Assembly: GCA_003667245.1 (NCBI GenBank)
Contig: RCNN01000033.1
Span: 62,001-126,000 of the forward strand
DNA from: Heterostelium multicystogenum
Taxonomy: Eukaryota; Evosea; Eumycetozoa; Acytosteliales; Acytosteliaceae
DNA length: 64,000 bases
Direction: 5' to 3'
Positions 28,917-39,814 of the stretch are shown piece after piece (within the stretch, counting starts at the first letter, position 1; every line of letters begins with the position of its first letter). The notes under the pieces were generated by a model. That model worked only from the letters and a program-made list of their open reading frames with translations. It did not search any database and was not told the DNA's origin. The position numbers and the translations under genes are program-made.

Positions 28917-29669
28917 ATGACTACTGCCTTAATCCCAGGAAATGCCTACGGTACTTTGAACGTCCGTTCCTCATCCAACTGGTCACCAGACTGCTCTGTC
29001 ACCTACTCACAAATTAACTACAAGAAGGGTAATGTTACCTCTGCCAACGCCTCCTCCTCATGGCACGCTCTCACTGCTGATGACAAGCAATGGGTCACCT
29101 TGTCCTCACCAATTCCAGTTGAGTTCTGCCAAATCCAAACACAAGGTAGAGGTGATGATGACATCTCCCAATGGGTTACCTCATACAAGGTCCGTTACAC
29201 TGAAGATGGTATCACCTGGGTCGATGGTCCAACTTTCCAAGCCAACACTGACCGTCACACCGTTGTCACCAACACCCTCTGCCCACCAATCATTGCCAGA
29301 ACCATCGCAATCCACCCACTCACCTGGCACGGATTTGTCACTATGAGATTCGATGCTCTCTACAGACCAATTAAGCACACCATCACCCAAACTGGTCTTG
29401 TCCTCGAAGACGGTACCAAGTTCAACTCTGGTTTGCCAATTGGAGACAAATACTCTGAACATGTCATCAAGTTCAACAGACCATTCCCAAAGGTTCCAGA
29501 AGTTATTTGCGGTTTGACTCAAATCGACTCTGCTGAGGACAAGAATTTGCGTATCCGTGTCTTCCCAAAGGACATCACCAAGGAAGGTTTCACCTTTGTC
29601 TTCATGTCCTGGTACGACACCAAGTTATACTCATTGAGAGGTACCTACGTTGCCACCTGCGATCAATAA
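28917..29669 (+). CDS. Discoidin lectin, copy 2 (intact)
   Basis: A single open exon of 250 residues. Residues 1-150 form the F5/8 type C domain (MTTALIPGNAYG, SSNWSPDCSVTYSQINYKKG, SPIPVEFCQIQTQGRGDDD, FQANTDRHTVVTNTL); residues 160-250 form the H-type lectin domain (TGLVLEDGTKFNSG, VIKFNRPFPKVPEV, LRIRVFPKDITKEGF, YSLRGTYVATCDQ). No signal peptide is seen, as in known discoidins, which leave the cell by a non-classical route. The RGD at about residue 79 is the cell-attachment motif reported for discoidin I. Copy 1 lies 1.1 kb upstream in the same direction and is very similar, so this is a tandem duplication kept alike by recent origin or gene conversion. Confidence 0.96.
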   Translation: MTTALIPGNAYGTLNVRSSSNWSPDCSVTYSQINYKKGNVTSANASSSWHALTADDKQWVTLSSPIPVEFCQIQTQGRGDDDISQWVTSYKVRYTEDGITWVDGPTFQANTDRHTVVTNTLCPPIIARTIAIHPLTWHGFVTMRFDALYRPIKHTITQTGLVLEDGTKFNSGLPIGDKYSEHVIKFNRPFPKVPEVICGLTQIDSAEDKNLRIRVFPKDITKEGFTFVFMSWYDTKLYSLRGTYVATCDQ

Positions 29670-29869
29670 ACATCATGAGACTTAAGTTTCTATTATTTAA
29701 ATAAAATAAATGTTGTACTTCATACATTAAATTCCTCAGTCTTTGTACTTCATGTTATTCTAAATGGATGCTATTCAATTCATCAATAAATACATTTGAA
29801 TTGCTTTATATATACTGTTGATGGATAATGGATATGGATAAGAATGAAGGTCTTTTACAAAATGATGAT

Positions 29870-30799
29870 TTATGTGTTGTTAACTTTATTCCAACATTCC
29901 ATTGTACAAACAGGTTTTCCATTACTTGGACAACTATATCGCTTTATATTATTACATCCAGGCGCAGAGCATCGGACTGGTGTGGGCTTTTGTAAATCCT
30001 GTGGCAGCTTCAAAGGTTTCAGAAAATCGCTGTTGGACTCATAATACGATTCCGGAAAAGTTAAAGTTTTCTCGCCATTATCTTGGTATTCAATGACATC
30101 GCCCATATTTTTCAATAACAACTCCTATCAGGCATTGGAAATTGTATCGTGTTAGTCAACTCGAATTCCTGTCGCATAGTAAGATCAATCATTAACCTAC
30201 ACGCTTCGTTGGTTTCGTTACAATTTCTTTTGTTTCTACTTTTTCTTTACGATTCAACAGCTGATTGACAACATCTCTCATTTCTGCCTCTGTTTCCGAA
30301 ATCTTTTTAATCCTTCTCTGTTGTGCAAGCTCATGCTTTCTCTGTAGTTTCTCCTCTGACAACTCTTTCTTTTCACCTATTATATGAATAGCAGCAGATA
30401 CTTGTCAATACTAATACTAATACTATACTCTATCTATTCCTTTTGAATGACATACTTGATTTACCAAATAGATCAGGTATAGCTGCTAAAGATGGTCCAG
30501 TACCACCAGTTCTCTTTAGATCTCTTTGTCTGGAAGTTAAACCGACTACCTGACTTATTGATGTCGACGACCTCTTCCGTTTCTTCATCATCGTCCACCA
30601 TATCTTCATCGTCATCATCAAACTCTCTATTATTGTTATCATCATCGTCATCCTGTATATCTATATCTTCATCTTCATCACCGTCTTCATCGTCGTCAAA
30701 CTCATCATCGTCGTCTTCTACAGGTTCCTCTTCAATATCGACATCATCTTCATCCTCCTCAATCTCCTCTATCTTTTGCTTTGACTTTCTCTTTGACAT
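29870..30799 (-). CDS. INO80B: INO80 complex subunit B / IES2-like protein
   Basis: From the ATG at 30799 the protein begins basic (MSKRKSKQKIEEIEED) and passes through a long Asp/Glu tract. Near 30560 the frame changes and gives the PAPA-1 block (GLTSRQRDLKRTGG). Splicing at 30456/30376 adds a helical charged segment (EKKELSEEKLQRKHELAQQR), and a phase-0 intron (GTAGGT at 30200 to AG at 30125) leads to the last exon with VRCSAPGCNNIKRYSCPSNG and KPVCTMECW, a HIT-type zinc finger. This order (acidic N-terminus, PAPA-1, zf-HIT) is that of INO80B/IES2, a subunit of the INO80 nucleosome remodeller. One indel is needed around 30540-30600. The SNF2 ATPase gene starts its 3' end only 241 bases upstream on the same strand. 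Confidence 0.85.
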
Positions 30800-31040
30800 C
30801 TATACTATAAGTTATATGATCAACAACAACAACAACAACAATAATAATAATAAAATATAAATATTATGTCATATTCAAGTAATTTAATTTAAAATTGAAT
30901 TTAAAGTTTATTTTAATCTAGTTTTTTGGGAAGGTGTTGGAAAATGTAAAGTTGAGTGGTGGGCGGCTGATTATATATAATATTACTTGCAATGATTGAT
31001 TGTGATTGGTTGTGATTGATTGAATTAGATTGGATTGGAT

Positions 31041-34000
31041 TTATACTTTTTCTAATTCCTCTATTATTATATCATTAAATAACTCTTTCATTGAAGTTGT
31101 GAATAAATTATTATAAAGATTCAATGCATCTTTGTAGACCTGTGATGCTGGATCATTGTATAGCAATGCATTGTCGAACATTTGTTTCCAGTCTTGTGCA
31201 AATTCTTGTGGTGTTGAGTATGTTTTTTGTTTGATCTCAGTCATTGATATTGGCTTGGTGATTTCTTTGTAGTAGTCGGGATAGTCGTCACGATTCGGCA
31301 GCTCCAAGAAGAGGGTTGATAATTTTCTTGTACGTTCTTTGGCGTGTCTCATCCTGTCCCAGATCAACTGCATCTTAGCAGTATCACTGAGGGTGCTGGG
31401 ATCCACAGGTGTGTTGTTTTTATCTTTTGGTGAGAGTGGTGTGAGTGGAGCGGAGAGAGGTGTGCTTGAGCTCGATGCCGATGCACGTCTGGGCTTATAA
31501 GGTGTTCCATTGTCTGGGGTAGCAGTCTCCATTTTGTTGGGAGATCCTGGAGACATTGGTTGATCAATAATTTGACTCTTGTTGACTGTGAATGTTAGTT
31601 TACGCTTGGATCGGGTGGTTGGTGAGAGTGGTCCACCTCCGTTCTCTTCGACTTCAACTTGGTCTGACTTTTCTTGGTCAATCGATGGGCTGTGGCTGAC
31701 TACGTGGTGATCTTTTGGAGGACGACCTCTACCACGACCACTGGATTTGGGTGGCGGATATTGAGGAATGGGACTTCCATTTGGTGTGTCTGGCTTAATC
31801 TTCTTTCTACCTCTTCTTCCTGGTGTATGGACAGCACCTTCTTCCTTTACAGCAACATCTTCAGTTTCTTCTGCACGCTCTTCATCAACCTTTTCTTCCT
31901 CTACGGCATGTTCATCTTCGCTGGGCTGAATAATTTCCTTATGAGGTCTCTTTGGTGGTCTACCACGTTTTCTTGGAGTCTTGACCTCTGGTTCTTCTTC
32001 AATAACAACATCTTCCTCTTCCTCGTCTTCCTCATCTTCATCAAACTCGTCTTCATCGTCATCTTCTTCTTCATCACGTGAAGATGGACGTCCACGTCTC
32101 TTTCTCATCTCTTTCTTCTTTTTGTTTCTTATTCTGCGATTGTTGATGTAGTCCTTATACTCTGGAATACTCATACCCAACTCGACCATCTGTGCAAACT
32201 GCATCTCAGTCAAATCATCTACCGCATCTGCATTTATAATGGAACGACGACGATGGGTAGGTACGGTCTCCTCCTCTTCGATTGGATTACGCAACATCCA
32301 TTCTGGCAATTCCTGCTCGGTCATGAGACGTGATTTGTGAGATTTCTTCTTTGGTGACTTCTTCTCGTTTCTAGCTTTCTCTGCGTCCATCTCTTGGAAC
32401 TGCTTGAACTCCTCGTCATCTCTGGAGATCAAACGGTTAACCTCTTCTAAATCAGTTGGAACTTCATCAGTGGTATTATTCCGGGAATCCATGAAGGAAT
32501 TCCTCGAGTTTGGCACGACGCTCTTGGTCATTCGAGGAGGTGTTGAACATACCAGCCTGAATAATCTTGGCGTCAAGATCCAACTTGTCTGTGGCACGCT
32601 CGAGAATACGTTCCTCAATTGTATTTGCAGAGATCAAACGGAACACGCTTACACGATTGACTTGTCCAACACGATGGCAACGATCTTGTGCTTGAAGATC
32701 CATCTGTGGATTCCAATCAGAGTCAAAGATGATTACTGTATCTGCTGTTTGGAGATTCATACCCAAACCACCAGCATGTGTTGAAAGCACAAAGATAAAG
32801 TAGGGAGAGTCCTTTCTATTCCACTCTACGACAAGTTGCGAACGCTCCTCTGGCTTTGTGGAACCGTCCAAACGCAAGAATCCCATTCACGTACTTGGAA
32901 ATACTCTGCCATGATATTAATAATCTCTGTCATCTGTGTGAAGATGAGAACACGATGTCCACTTGCCTTCATCTTGAGAAGGATTTGATCCATCATATCG
33001 AATTTACCACTTGCACGAATCAAATCTTCGTTGATGTCCCACTCTGATAAAAAGAGATAAGGATGATTCGATACCTTCTGTAGCTGCTTGACGACATTGT
33101 TGAATCCACGCATCTTGGACTTGGACTTTTTGTAGATATCTGAGTTTGGATCCATTGGAAGCTGTCCATAGTTTGCAATGGAACGATACATACAGATTTG
33201 CATAGCCGAAAGGTTGCATTTAATAACACGCTCTTTCTTCTCTGGCAATTGTGACTCTACATCCTTCTTGAGACGACGCAAAAGGAAGTAACGAAGCACT
33301 TGATGCAGACGATTGATGATAATGAGTGACTCTTCTTCATTTACCTTGATAAGTGCATTGGCCTTATTGGACTTGTTAGTGGCGAATGGGGCATTGAACC
33401 ACTGTTCGAAGGTGTCGAGTGAATTAAAGATGGATGGAAGCAAAAAGTTGAGCAATGACCACAACTCACCCAAATCGTTCTGGAGTGGAGTACCTGTTAG
33501 AAGCAGACGATTCTTGCTGTGGTATTGACGAAGCTGTACAGATAACTTGGCGGACTTATTCTTGATACGGTGACCCTCATCAATAATGATATAGCACCAT
33601 GTGTGACGACTGAGAATATGCTTGTCAGCAATAATATATTCGAAGGAGGTGATGACAACAATGAATCCATTTCTTGGGATTCTCTTTGCAAGTGCCTTAC
33701 GTTCCTCTGGCTTTCCACGATAGATGATAACTGGCAGCTTTGGTGCCCAACGAGCAAACTCGGACTCCCAATTGGAAATGGTAGAGAGTGGTGCGACAAT
33801 GAGATATGGCTCCAACACCTTTTTCTCAAACAAGTAGCAAATCAATGAGATGGTTTGAACAGTCTTTCCGAGACCCATCTCATCTGCCAAAATACCATTG
33901 AGCTTATTGTTGTAGAGGTTGACCAACCACTGCAAACCAGTAATTTGATACTCCTTCAACTTTCCTCCAGACATAACCTCTGGTTGCTCCTTAATAATTT

Positions 34001-36095
34001 CAATCTTGTTCAAGTTGGCTCTCTTTGTAATTGTAGTTGAAACTGGTCCTGTTGAAGATGGTGAAACTAGAACAGTTCCAGATGTGGCTGTCGATGTATT
34101 ATCTTGAGTTGCAGAATCGGTGCCTGTATTTTCTTTGTCCTTTTCTGTTGAATCCTTGTTTTCTTCATTGTTGTTGTTGTTGTCTGTGCTGGTTGTGGTC
34201 GTTGGTTCATCATTTTCACCTAATACAACTACTTCTCGCTTCTCACGAGCACGACGCTCTTCTTCTTCTCTTTCCTTTTTCTCACGCTCGAGCATAGCTT
34301 TCTCCTCTTGCTCAATCTTCTCTTTCTGCACCAAAAAGTCAATCTTTGCCAAAAGTGTGTCGGTCTGACTGAGTAGTACCTCGAGACGCTCGTTCTTAGT
34401 CTTGGCGAGCAAGTCTCTGTAACCTTCATTGTCACCTCTACGCAACATATCAATACGGATAACCCTGAGCTGCTCCTGTTCACGTCTCTCTTTTTCTTTG
34501 TGGTACTTGGTGACGCTCTTTAGAACGTTTCTCACGCACTTCTCCTTCCAGATATGGAACTCTTTGAACTCTTTCTGGTGAGCAAACAATGCAGAGAAGA
34601 ACTTCTTGCGCTGTGCAACTCCACTGAAAATAGAGTCTGGAAGTACTTGGGTGTTGGAGACATCATACATGATGTCGGAGGGTTGTTTGCTGACGACACG
34701 TGGAATGGGTCTGACAAACATGTCTATCTCCTGGCTAACTGAGTTGAGGTAGATCTCGTTGGCGAGCTCGCTGACAATGTCGTTTCTTACTTTCTTCTGG
34801 ACACTCAACACCTTGAGCTGCTTCATCTCAATCAAAGAGCTAGTCTTGAGCTCCGGTAATATATTGGCGGGCAACTCCTTCAGCTCCTCCAATCTATAAT
34901 GTATCTTTGAATTGATTCTGTCTTCTCTTTCATGAATCGATTGTACTGCTTCATATAATCCTTTATTGGTTTCTGGTATATCTGGATTTGGTTGTTGAAC
35001 TAAATAAATAAACTAGTTAGTCAATCAATGTCGTAGGAGAACATGTAATAGGCTGGTAGGGACATACGTGAATCAAGTTTAATCATTCCTTTTGGATGGA
35101 ATTTAATCTCGTGTGTCTCTTGTGAATCCTACAATGATAAGTTAGTTAGGGATGGAAGCTAGAGATTGCAATCTGAGCTAAAGTATCTTACATATGGTAG
35201 ATTGTTGGCAATTTCATAGATGGAATTGATTGGCATCGGTAGATTTCTTGAAAGATATTTAAATGAATCGACTTCTGCTTTGAATATATCTATCTGCTCG
35301 GCATTCATTGGCTCAACCTCTATACTGTTATCGATAGTTGTAGTGGTGGTAGTTGTATTCGTGGTGGTTGTAGTTGTGGTAGAGCCTGACAATGAGGACG
35401 ACTGTATATCTGTCATAATCGAATCATTGACGGCATTGCTGGTTCCGTTCTCCTTTGGGGTGGCGGCAGCAGCATCAGTCATGTCAACGTCTTTTTCATT
35501 CACCTTTACACCATTGCTACTGCTGTTGTCTTTAGTGGTGACGACTGTGGTAACTGTGGTTGTGATTGTCTGTGGTGGATCAGCAGTTGCGCTGCTATTG
35601 CTATTGAGGTGGCCATTGGCACTGCTGACACCGTTGATAGCAACAGCAGCATGGTTGCCATTGACCGAAGCAGCACCGCCATTGGCACCACTCATGACAT
35701 TGACCTTGCTATTATAGTATAACTGAGCGAGTTGCAACAAAGACTTGAATCGATTATCAGCTTCATCGACGCCATTCTCCTTGAGCTTGACCAAAGTCGA
35801 CAAGAATTGATTGAGAACTGCATCATCGACAAACGAGTTGTAACCAACATCTTTAACACCGCCACTATTTAGAAGTTGTTTTAATAATACATTGTTATTG
35901 CTGTTGGTGCTGCTGTTGCTATTGATATTGATATTCAAAGGTTGTTCTTGGTCTGTTCGATTTACATGTAAAGAAAAGAGAAGTTAGTGAAATGTCGCTG
36001 GTACCAGCTAGCTAGCCAGCCAACTACCTAGCACAGGAACGAAGTCAAGTCAAATCAAACTTACCTTTAGATTCATCTGCTAAACTAGGTGACAT
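31041..36095 (-). CDS. SWI/SNF-type chromatin-remodelling ATPase (BRM/BRG1/Snf2 class)
   Basis: Exons: 36065-36095, 35192-35952, 35068-35128, then 31041-34999 with two frame breaks. The N-terminal part is Asn/Ser/Thr-rich. An HSA-like helical region follows ([20 protein letters not shown]), then a charged coil, the SNF2 ATPase core with GMGLGKT-type motif I (ADEMGLGKT, about 33870-33895), DEGH box (IIIDEGHR, about 33570-33590), helicase C motif VI ([11 protein letters not shown], about 32665-32695), a SnAC-like segment, at least three AT-hooks ([23 protein letters not shown]) and a C-terminal bromodomain ([18 protein letters not shown], with the acetyl-lysine Asn in LLYND). This is the order of SMARCA2/4 and Snf2: an ATP-driven nucleosome mobiliser in the nucleus. 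Breaks near 32880 and 32490 fall inside conserved sequence, so errors are likely. It is about 1,620 residues. Confidence 0.96.
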
Positions 36096-37432
36096 TCTGT
36101 GTGAGTTCAAAAGCAAGCAAAGCTACTATAATATATTATTAAAAATAGAAACTAAAAAAAGTCAGATTAATTTAACTTGTTCAAAAAACAAAGTGAACTG
36201 AACGACTAAGAGATTTCAAATTGTCAGATTGATACTTACATTTCAAATTTAATTTAACGGACTCCTAATCCTATCTATCTATATCTATATCTATATAACT
36301 ATATAGCTTTAAGACTATAAATAATAAACTATACAATAAACAAACAAAACAAACTTATTTATATAAATATAACAATTACAAGTGTTGTTTGTTACTATGT
36401 TATCTATCTAACTTTGATTGAAGTATAATAGAATCAAGTATCCAAGCTATGTGTGTAGTGTAAAGTTGATTGACTATGTTGACACAAACTAACAAACAAA
36501 CAAAATGTAATGTAATGTATCTATCTATCTTCTATCTACCTATAGACTTAAGATGTATTTGCGTGGTCCTACTCCGATGATGGTTGGTTGGACTTTAAGA
36601 TATGTTGGTGATTTTTTTTTTAGTTTTTGAAGTGGAAATTAAATACACTTTCATTCAGTCAGTCGGGTTATTTGTTTTACAAAAGACTCCTGTTTTGAAA
36701 GTTTGAATTTCTCTCTCTGAGTTGGTGAGTGTAAAATTTTTAATTATTATTGAAGGAAGCGCGTATTATTTGTTATGCTGCTGCTGAGTGAGTGTGGAAA
36801 ATATTAATTGTTAAAAAATTAAAATTTTTTTGAATGAATTTTTCAAAAAAACAACACACTCATGACCCCCACTTTACTGAACAGTAACAATAACAAACAA
36901 TAGAATTTTTAGAAATTAAAAATCAATAAAAAAAGAATGTTGTGAACTCAGCTCAACTCTTCTTTATAACGGTTAAAATGTTCAATCCACAACCATCATA
37001 ATAATATTAATAATAATGAATAATATTATTATTAATTTTAAATTAAATAAATTAACTTATTTAAATTGTTTTTGTTTATTTCTAAATTAATGTTAATTAT
37101 AAATTGTCGAACTTCAAATTATATATTACTATGTTATAATATATAAATATAAACATATCTAATCAAAAATTAAATAAAAGATCTGTGGGTTTGTGTTGTG
37201 GTGATCTTATTATTTTTAAGATGTTGGCATGGAGTGGAGTCGGGTTGCCCTTGAATTGATTCGATTTCTCAAAAAAATGTGAACTTTATAAAAGTTTGAT
37301 CTGGTGTGTTTTGATTACTTAGTTTTGATGAATACGAAAACTTGAACTTTTTGGGATGATGATGAACAAATTATGATTCATTTCATAGCTGAAACACAAT
37401 ACAGTTTAGGTTGATAGATAGATAGATAGAAG
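36096..37432. other. Divergent promoter spacer between SNF2 and COA6
   Basis: About 1.3 kb with AT-rich sequence, CTATCTATCTATATCTATATC near 36280, AACAAACAAACAAAC near 36490, and T8 near 36610. It must hold both promoters. No gene or structured RNA seen. Confidence 0.5.
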
Positions 37433-37858
37433 ATGAGTCAACAACAAAGAGGAGGTGTACCTGTCGATCTTTCATCAATGACACCAGAGGAACGAACTAA
37501 ATACTCATTGATGAGAGCACCAGACTACCATGGAACTGATGATAAAGTACTTTCAAGCTCTAGATCACAATGTTGGAATGCTCGTGATAATTACTTTGCT
37601 TGTCTCGATGCAAACAACGAGAATCAATCGATTTGCAAACAATTTTATGATGTATTTAGTAGTTCATGCATGAGTAGTTGGGTAAGTTCATTCATCGGAT
37701 CATCTGATTTATACATCCATACATCTATCAACACTTTTTATCTAACAACCTCTTACCTACTTACCTAACTACCCGCAACACTATAGAAAGAGTATTTATA
37801 AAAGAAGAGATTAATAGAGAAGCAAAAGAGTGAAATGCTTGAAAGCAGTTCAAAATAA
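37433..37858 (+). CDS. COA6: Cytochrome c oxidase assembly factor 6 (COA6-like)
   Basis: Exon 1 (37433-37681, 83 codons) carries the twin-Cys signature: SQCWNARDNYFACLD (CX9C) and ICKQFYDVFSSSCMSSW (CX10C), the fold of the COA6/COX6B family that works in the mitochondrial intermembrane space on copper delivery to COX2. A GTAAGT...CTATAG intron leads to exon 2 at 37787, which reads KEYL and then meets TAA at 37799-37801. The same frame then continues KKRLIEKQKSEMLESSSK to a second TAA at 37856-37858, matching the usual WxxYFxKRR tail of COA6. So either the protein stops four residues into exon 2 or the first TAA is a base error. I give the full span. Confidence 0.85.
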
Positions 37859-38045
37859 GAATAAATATCAAATGAATATCAATGTAAGAGAATGTCAAAA
37901 GTTAAAGTTATTTAGAAATTTTAATATTATATATATTTGATTTAAATATATATTTGACTATGTACAATGTTTATTATATTATATATATTGGTGTTATTAT
38001 TATTATTATTGTTGTTGTTGTTATATAACTTTAAGTTGTAATCAA

Positions 38046-38711
38046 TTACATGATTGAACAGACTTTAGTTTTCTTTGGTAAACTTGAGTTGGTCATTGAC
38101 TTTTTGGCTTTTAATTCCTGTTGTTGTTTCTTTTTGTCTTTGGATGAAAACTTGGATGTTTTGGAGTCGGCTGTTTTCCGTGGAAGCTGTCGATGGTGTG
38201 TTCGAAAACTTCGTGTAGACCCTTTTGGGTGAGAGCTGAGCATTCGATGAAGAAGGCAGCACCCATGCGCTTGGCCATGAGTTCAACCTTGCTCAGTGGT
38301 AATTGGCTGCTGCTTCTGTCGGACAAACGCTCTAAAATTACGTTGTTGCTACGCAAATCCATCTGAGAACCCACCAAGACAATTGGTACATTGGGGCAGT
38401 GGGCCTTGATTTCATGGTACCACTTGTCCCAGCAGTTGGTGTAGGAAGATGGATTGATAACACTATATACTACAATGAAAACGTCGGTGTGTGGGTAGCT
38501 GAGATGACGCAAACTTGTCGAAATCCTCTTTGTCCAGCGGTGTCCCAGAGTCCAAGATTATATGGCTTACGATCGTGCATGACTAGAGCACTGTAATTGT
38601 CGAAAACGGTTGGCTGGTAGTCTGTTGGAAGTCCATTGGTAGTATAAGAATAAGCATACTAGTTTTTCCAACAGCACCATCACCAACAACTACTACTTTA
38701 ATATGTTGCAT
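38046..38711 (-). CDS. Rho-family (Rac-like) small GTPase, frame-broken
   Basis: From the ATG at 38711: [20 protein letters not shown] (P-loop), then in the next frame [17 protein letters not shown] (switch I with the effector Thr), GLWDTAGQ (switch II), then [30 protein letters not shown] (base-specificity loop, GSQMD for TKxD), [11 protein letters not shown] and a Lys-rich tail ending CSIM, a CAAX prenylation box. Rho-type features are the DNYSA switch and the insert-length region. Four single-base indels break it: near 38660, two near 38520-38535 and one near 38170. Rac GTPases steer actin assembly at the plasma membrane; dictyostelids have a large family and I cannot assign this to a named member. 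There is no visible intron. Confidence 0.9.
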
Positions 38712-39814
38712 TTTATTTTAAATGATTTCTAAAAGATTTATATGAAATATTTACTGTTTGTTTTAATATATATATTATTACTTATTATTACTTATTATTA
38801 TTTGTTTTGATTACATTTTTGTCATTTATATTTATACTGGAATGTCTGTCGTCTGTTTGTTGCATTTGCATCTAAATTAAGAACGGGTGTATAATTTTTT
38901 GATTAATTAGTTCACTGAATTTTTTGATTGGAATTTTTCTGCTGTAAAACAAAAACCACAATAGGAAGTTTTATTAACAATAATTTCTAAATTTTGAATC
39001 GCACCAAAGTAAGAGAAAGAAAATGAAAGACTCATTTTGCGACAATACCAAAATTGGTGATTGGATTGATTGATTAATTGATCAATTCAAACACCTCACT
39101 CAACTAATAGTGTTGATCATTATAGTAATCTAATCATTGAGATTTACCAAAGATGGTTCTTTAAATGAATAATATTATATGTATGACAATTATATCTATG
39201 GCAATAGTTATTTTTGTTTGTTAATAATCTCGAAAGCAGGATAGGAGAACCCCATCACGCATAATAATAATATAATAATATTATTATTATTCTTTCCTTA
39301 TGACATAAGGAAAGTAGGGTCATGTAAGTTCATTCGTCACCCTGCTTAAACTAAACAAAGAAATGAACTGGCACTGAGTACGCAACGTTACCGTTTTTTT
39401 GATTTTCATTTTCTATGTCACATTGCATTAAAAAACAAAGTATCGATTTTTTCAAAGTGTTTGAAGCTATTGCGTACCAAAAAACAAACAAAAAATTAGA
39501 AAAAATAAAAAATAAAAAAAAAGAAAATTTTTACAAAAAAACAACAAATTATTGTGTGATTCCTCCTGCTGATATGCTTGACTTGCTTGGTCATATTGTC
39601 AGTGAACAGTAATAAAGTATTGTGAATACAAATCCATAATAGTTATATTCAATTTAATTAATATCGATATCAATAGTTAGTAGTAGTATTGTTCAAAAAC
39701 TCATTGCAGTTCAATATTATTATTATTATTATTTCGTGATCACGTTCCTACTCTACTTCTTCCTCAATCAGATCATTTAATTGTATATAAATAGTATTAG
39801 CAGAATCATCAATC
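38712..39814. other. Spacer upstream of Rac and Rieske genes, with inverted repeats
   Basis: AT-rich divergent spacer of about 1.1 kb. Low-complexity A-rich DNA at 39475-39545 is open on the plus strand but has no domain. The only structured part is the hairpin cluster listed separately at 39261-39314. Confidence 0.5.
39261..39314. repeat. Inverted-repeat cluster (AT near-palindrome plus perfect hairpin)
   Basis: CTTTCCTTATG at 39292-39302 and CATAAGGAAAG at 39304-39314 form a perfect 11-bp inverted repeat around one base. It is preceded by a 30-base ATAATAATAAT...ATTATTATTAT near-palindrome at 39261-39290. An AGGGT...ACCCT pair follows at about 39316-39343. Function unknown: possibly a small structured RNA, a mobile-element footprint or a recombination-prone site. 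Confidence 0.7.

Noticed and set aside
30492..30860. Plus-strand poly-Ser open frame
   Set aside because: Antisense shadow of the Asp/Glu tract of INO80B.
35220..35717. Plus-strand open frame opposite the SNF2 N-terminal exon
   Set aside because: It is the antisense of Asn/Ser/Thr codon repeats in the real exon.
39415..39612. Plus-strand Lys/Asn-rich open frame
   Set aside because: Encoded by an A-rich low-complexity stretch; no sign of a gene.
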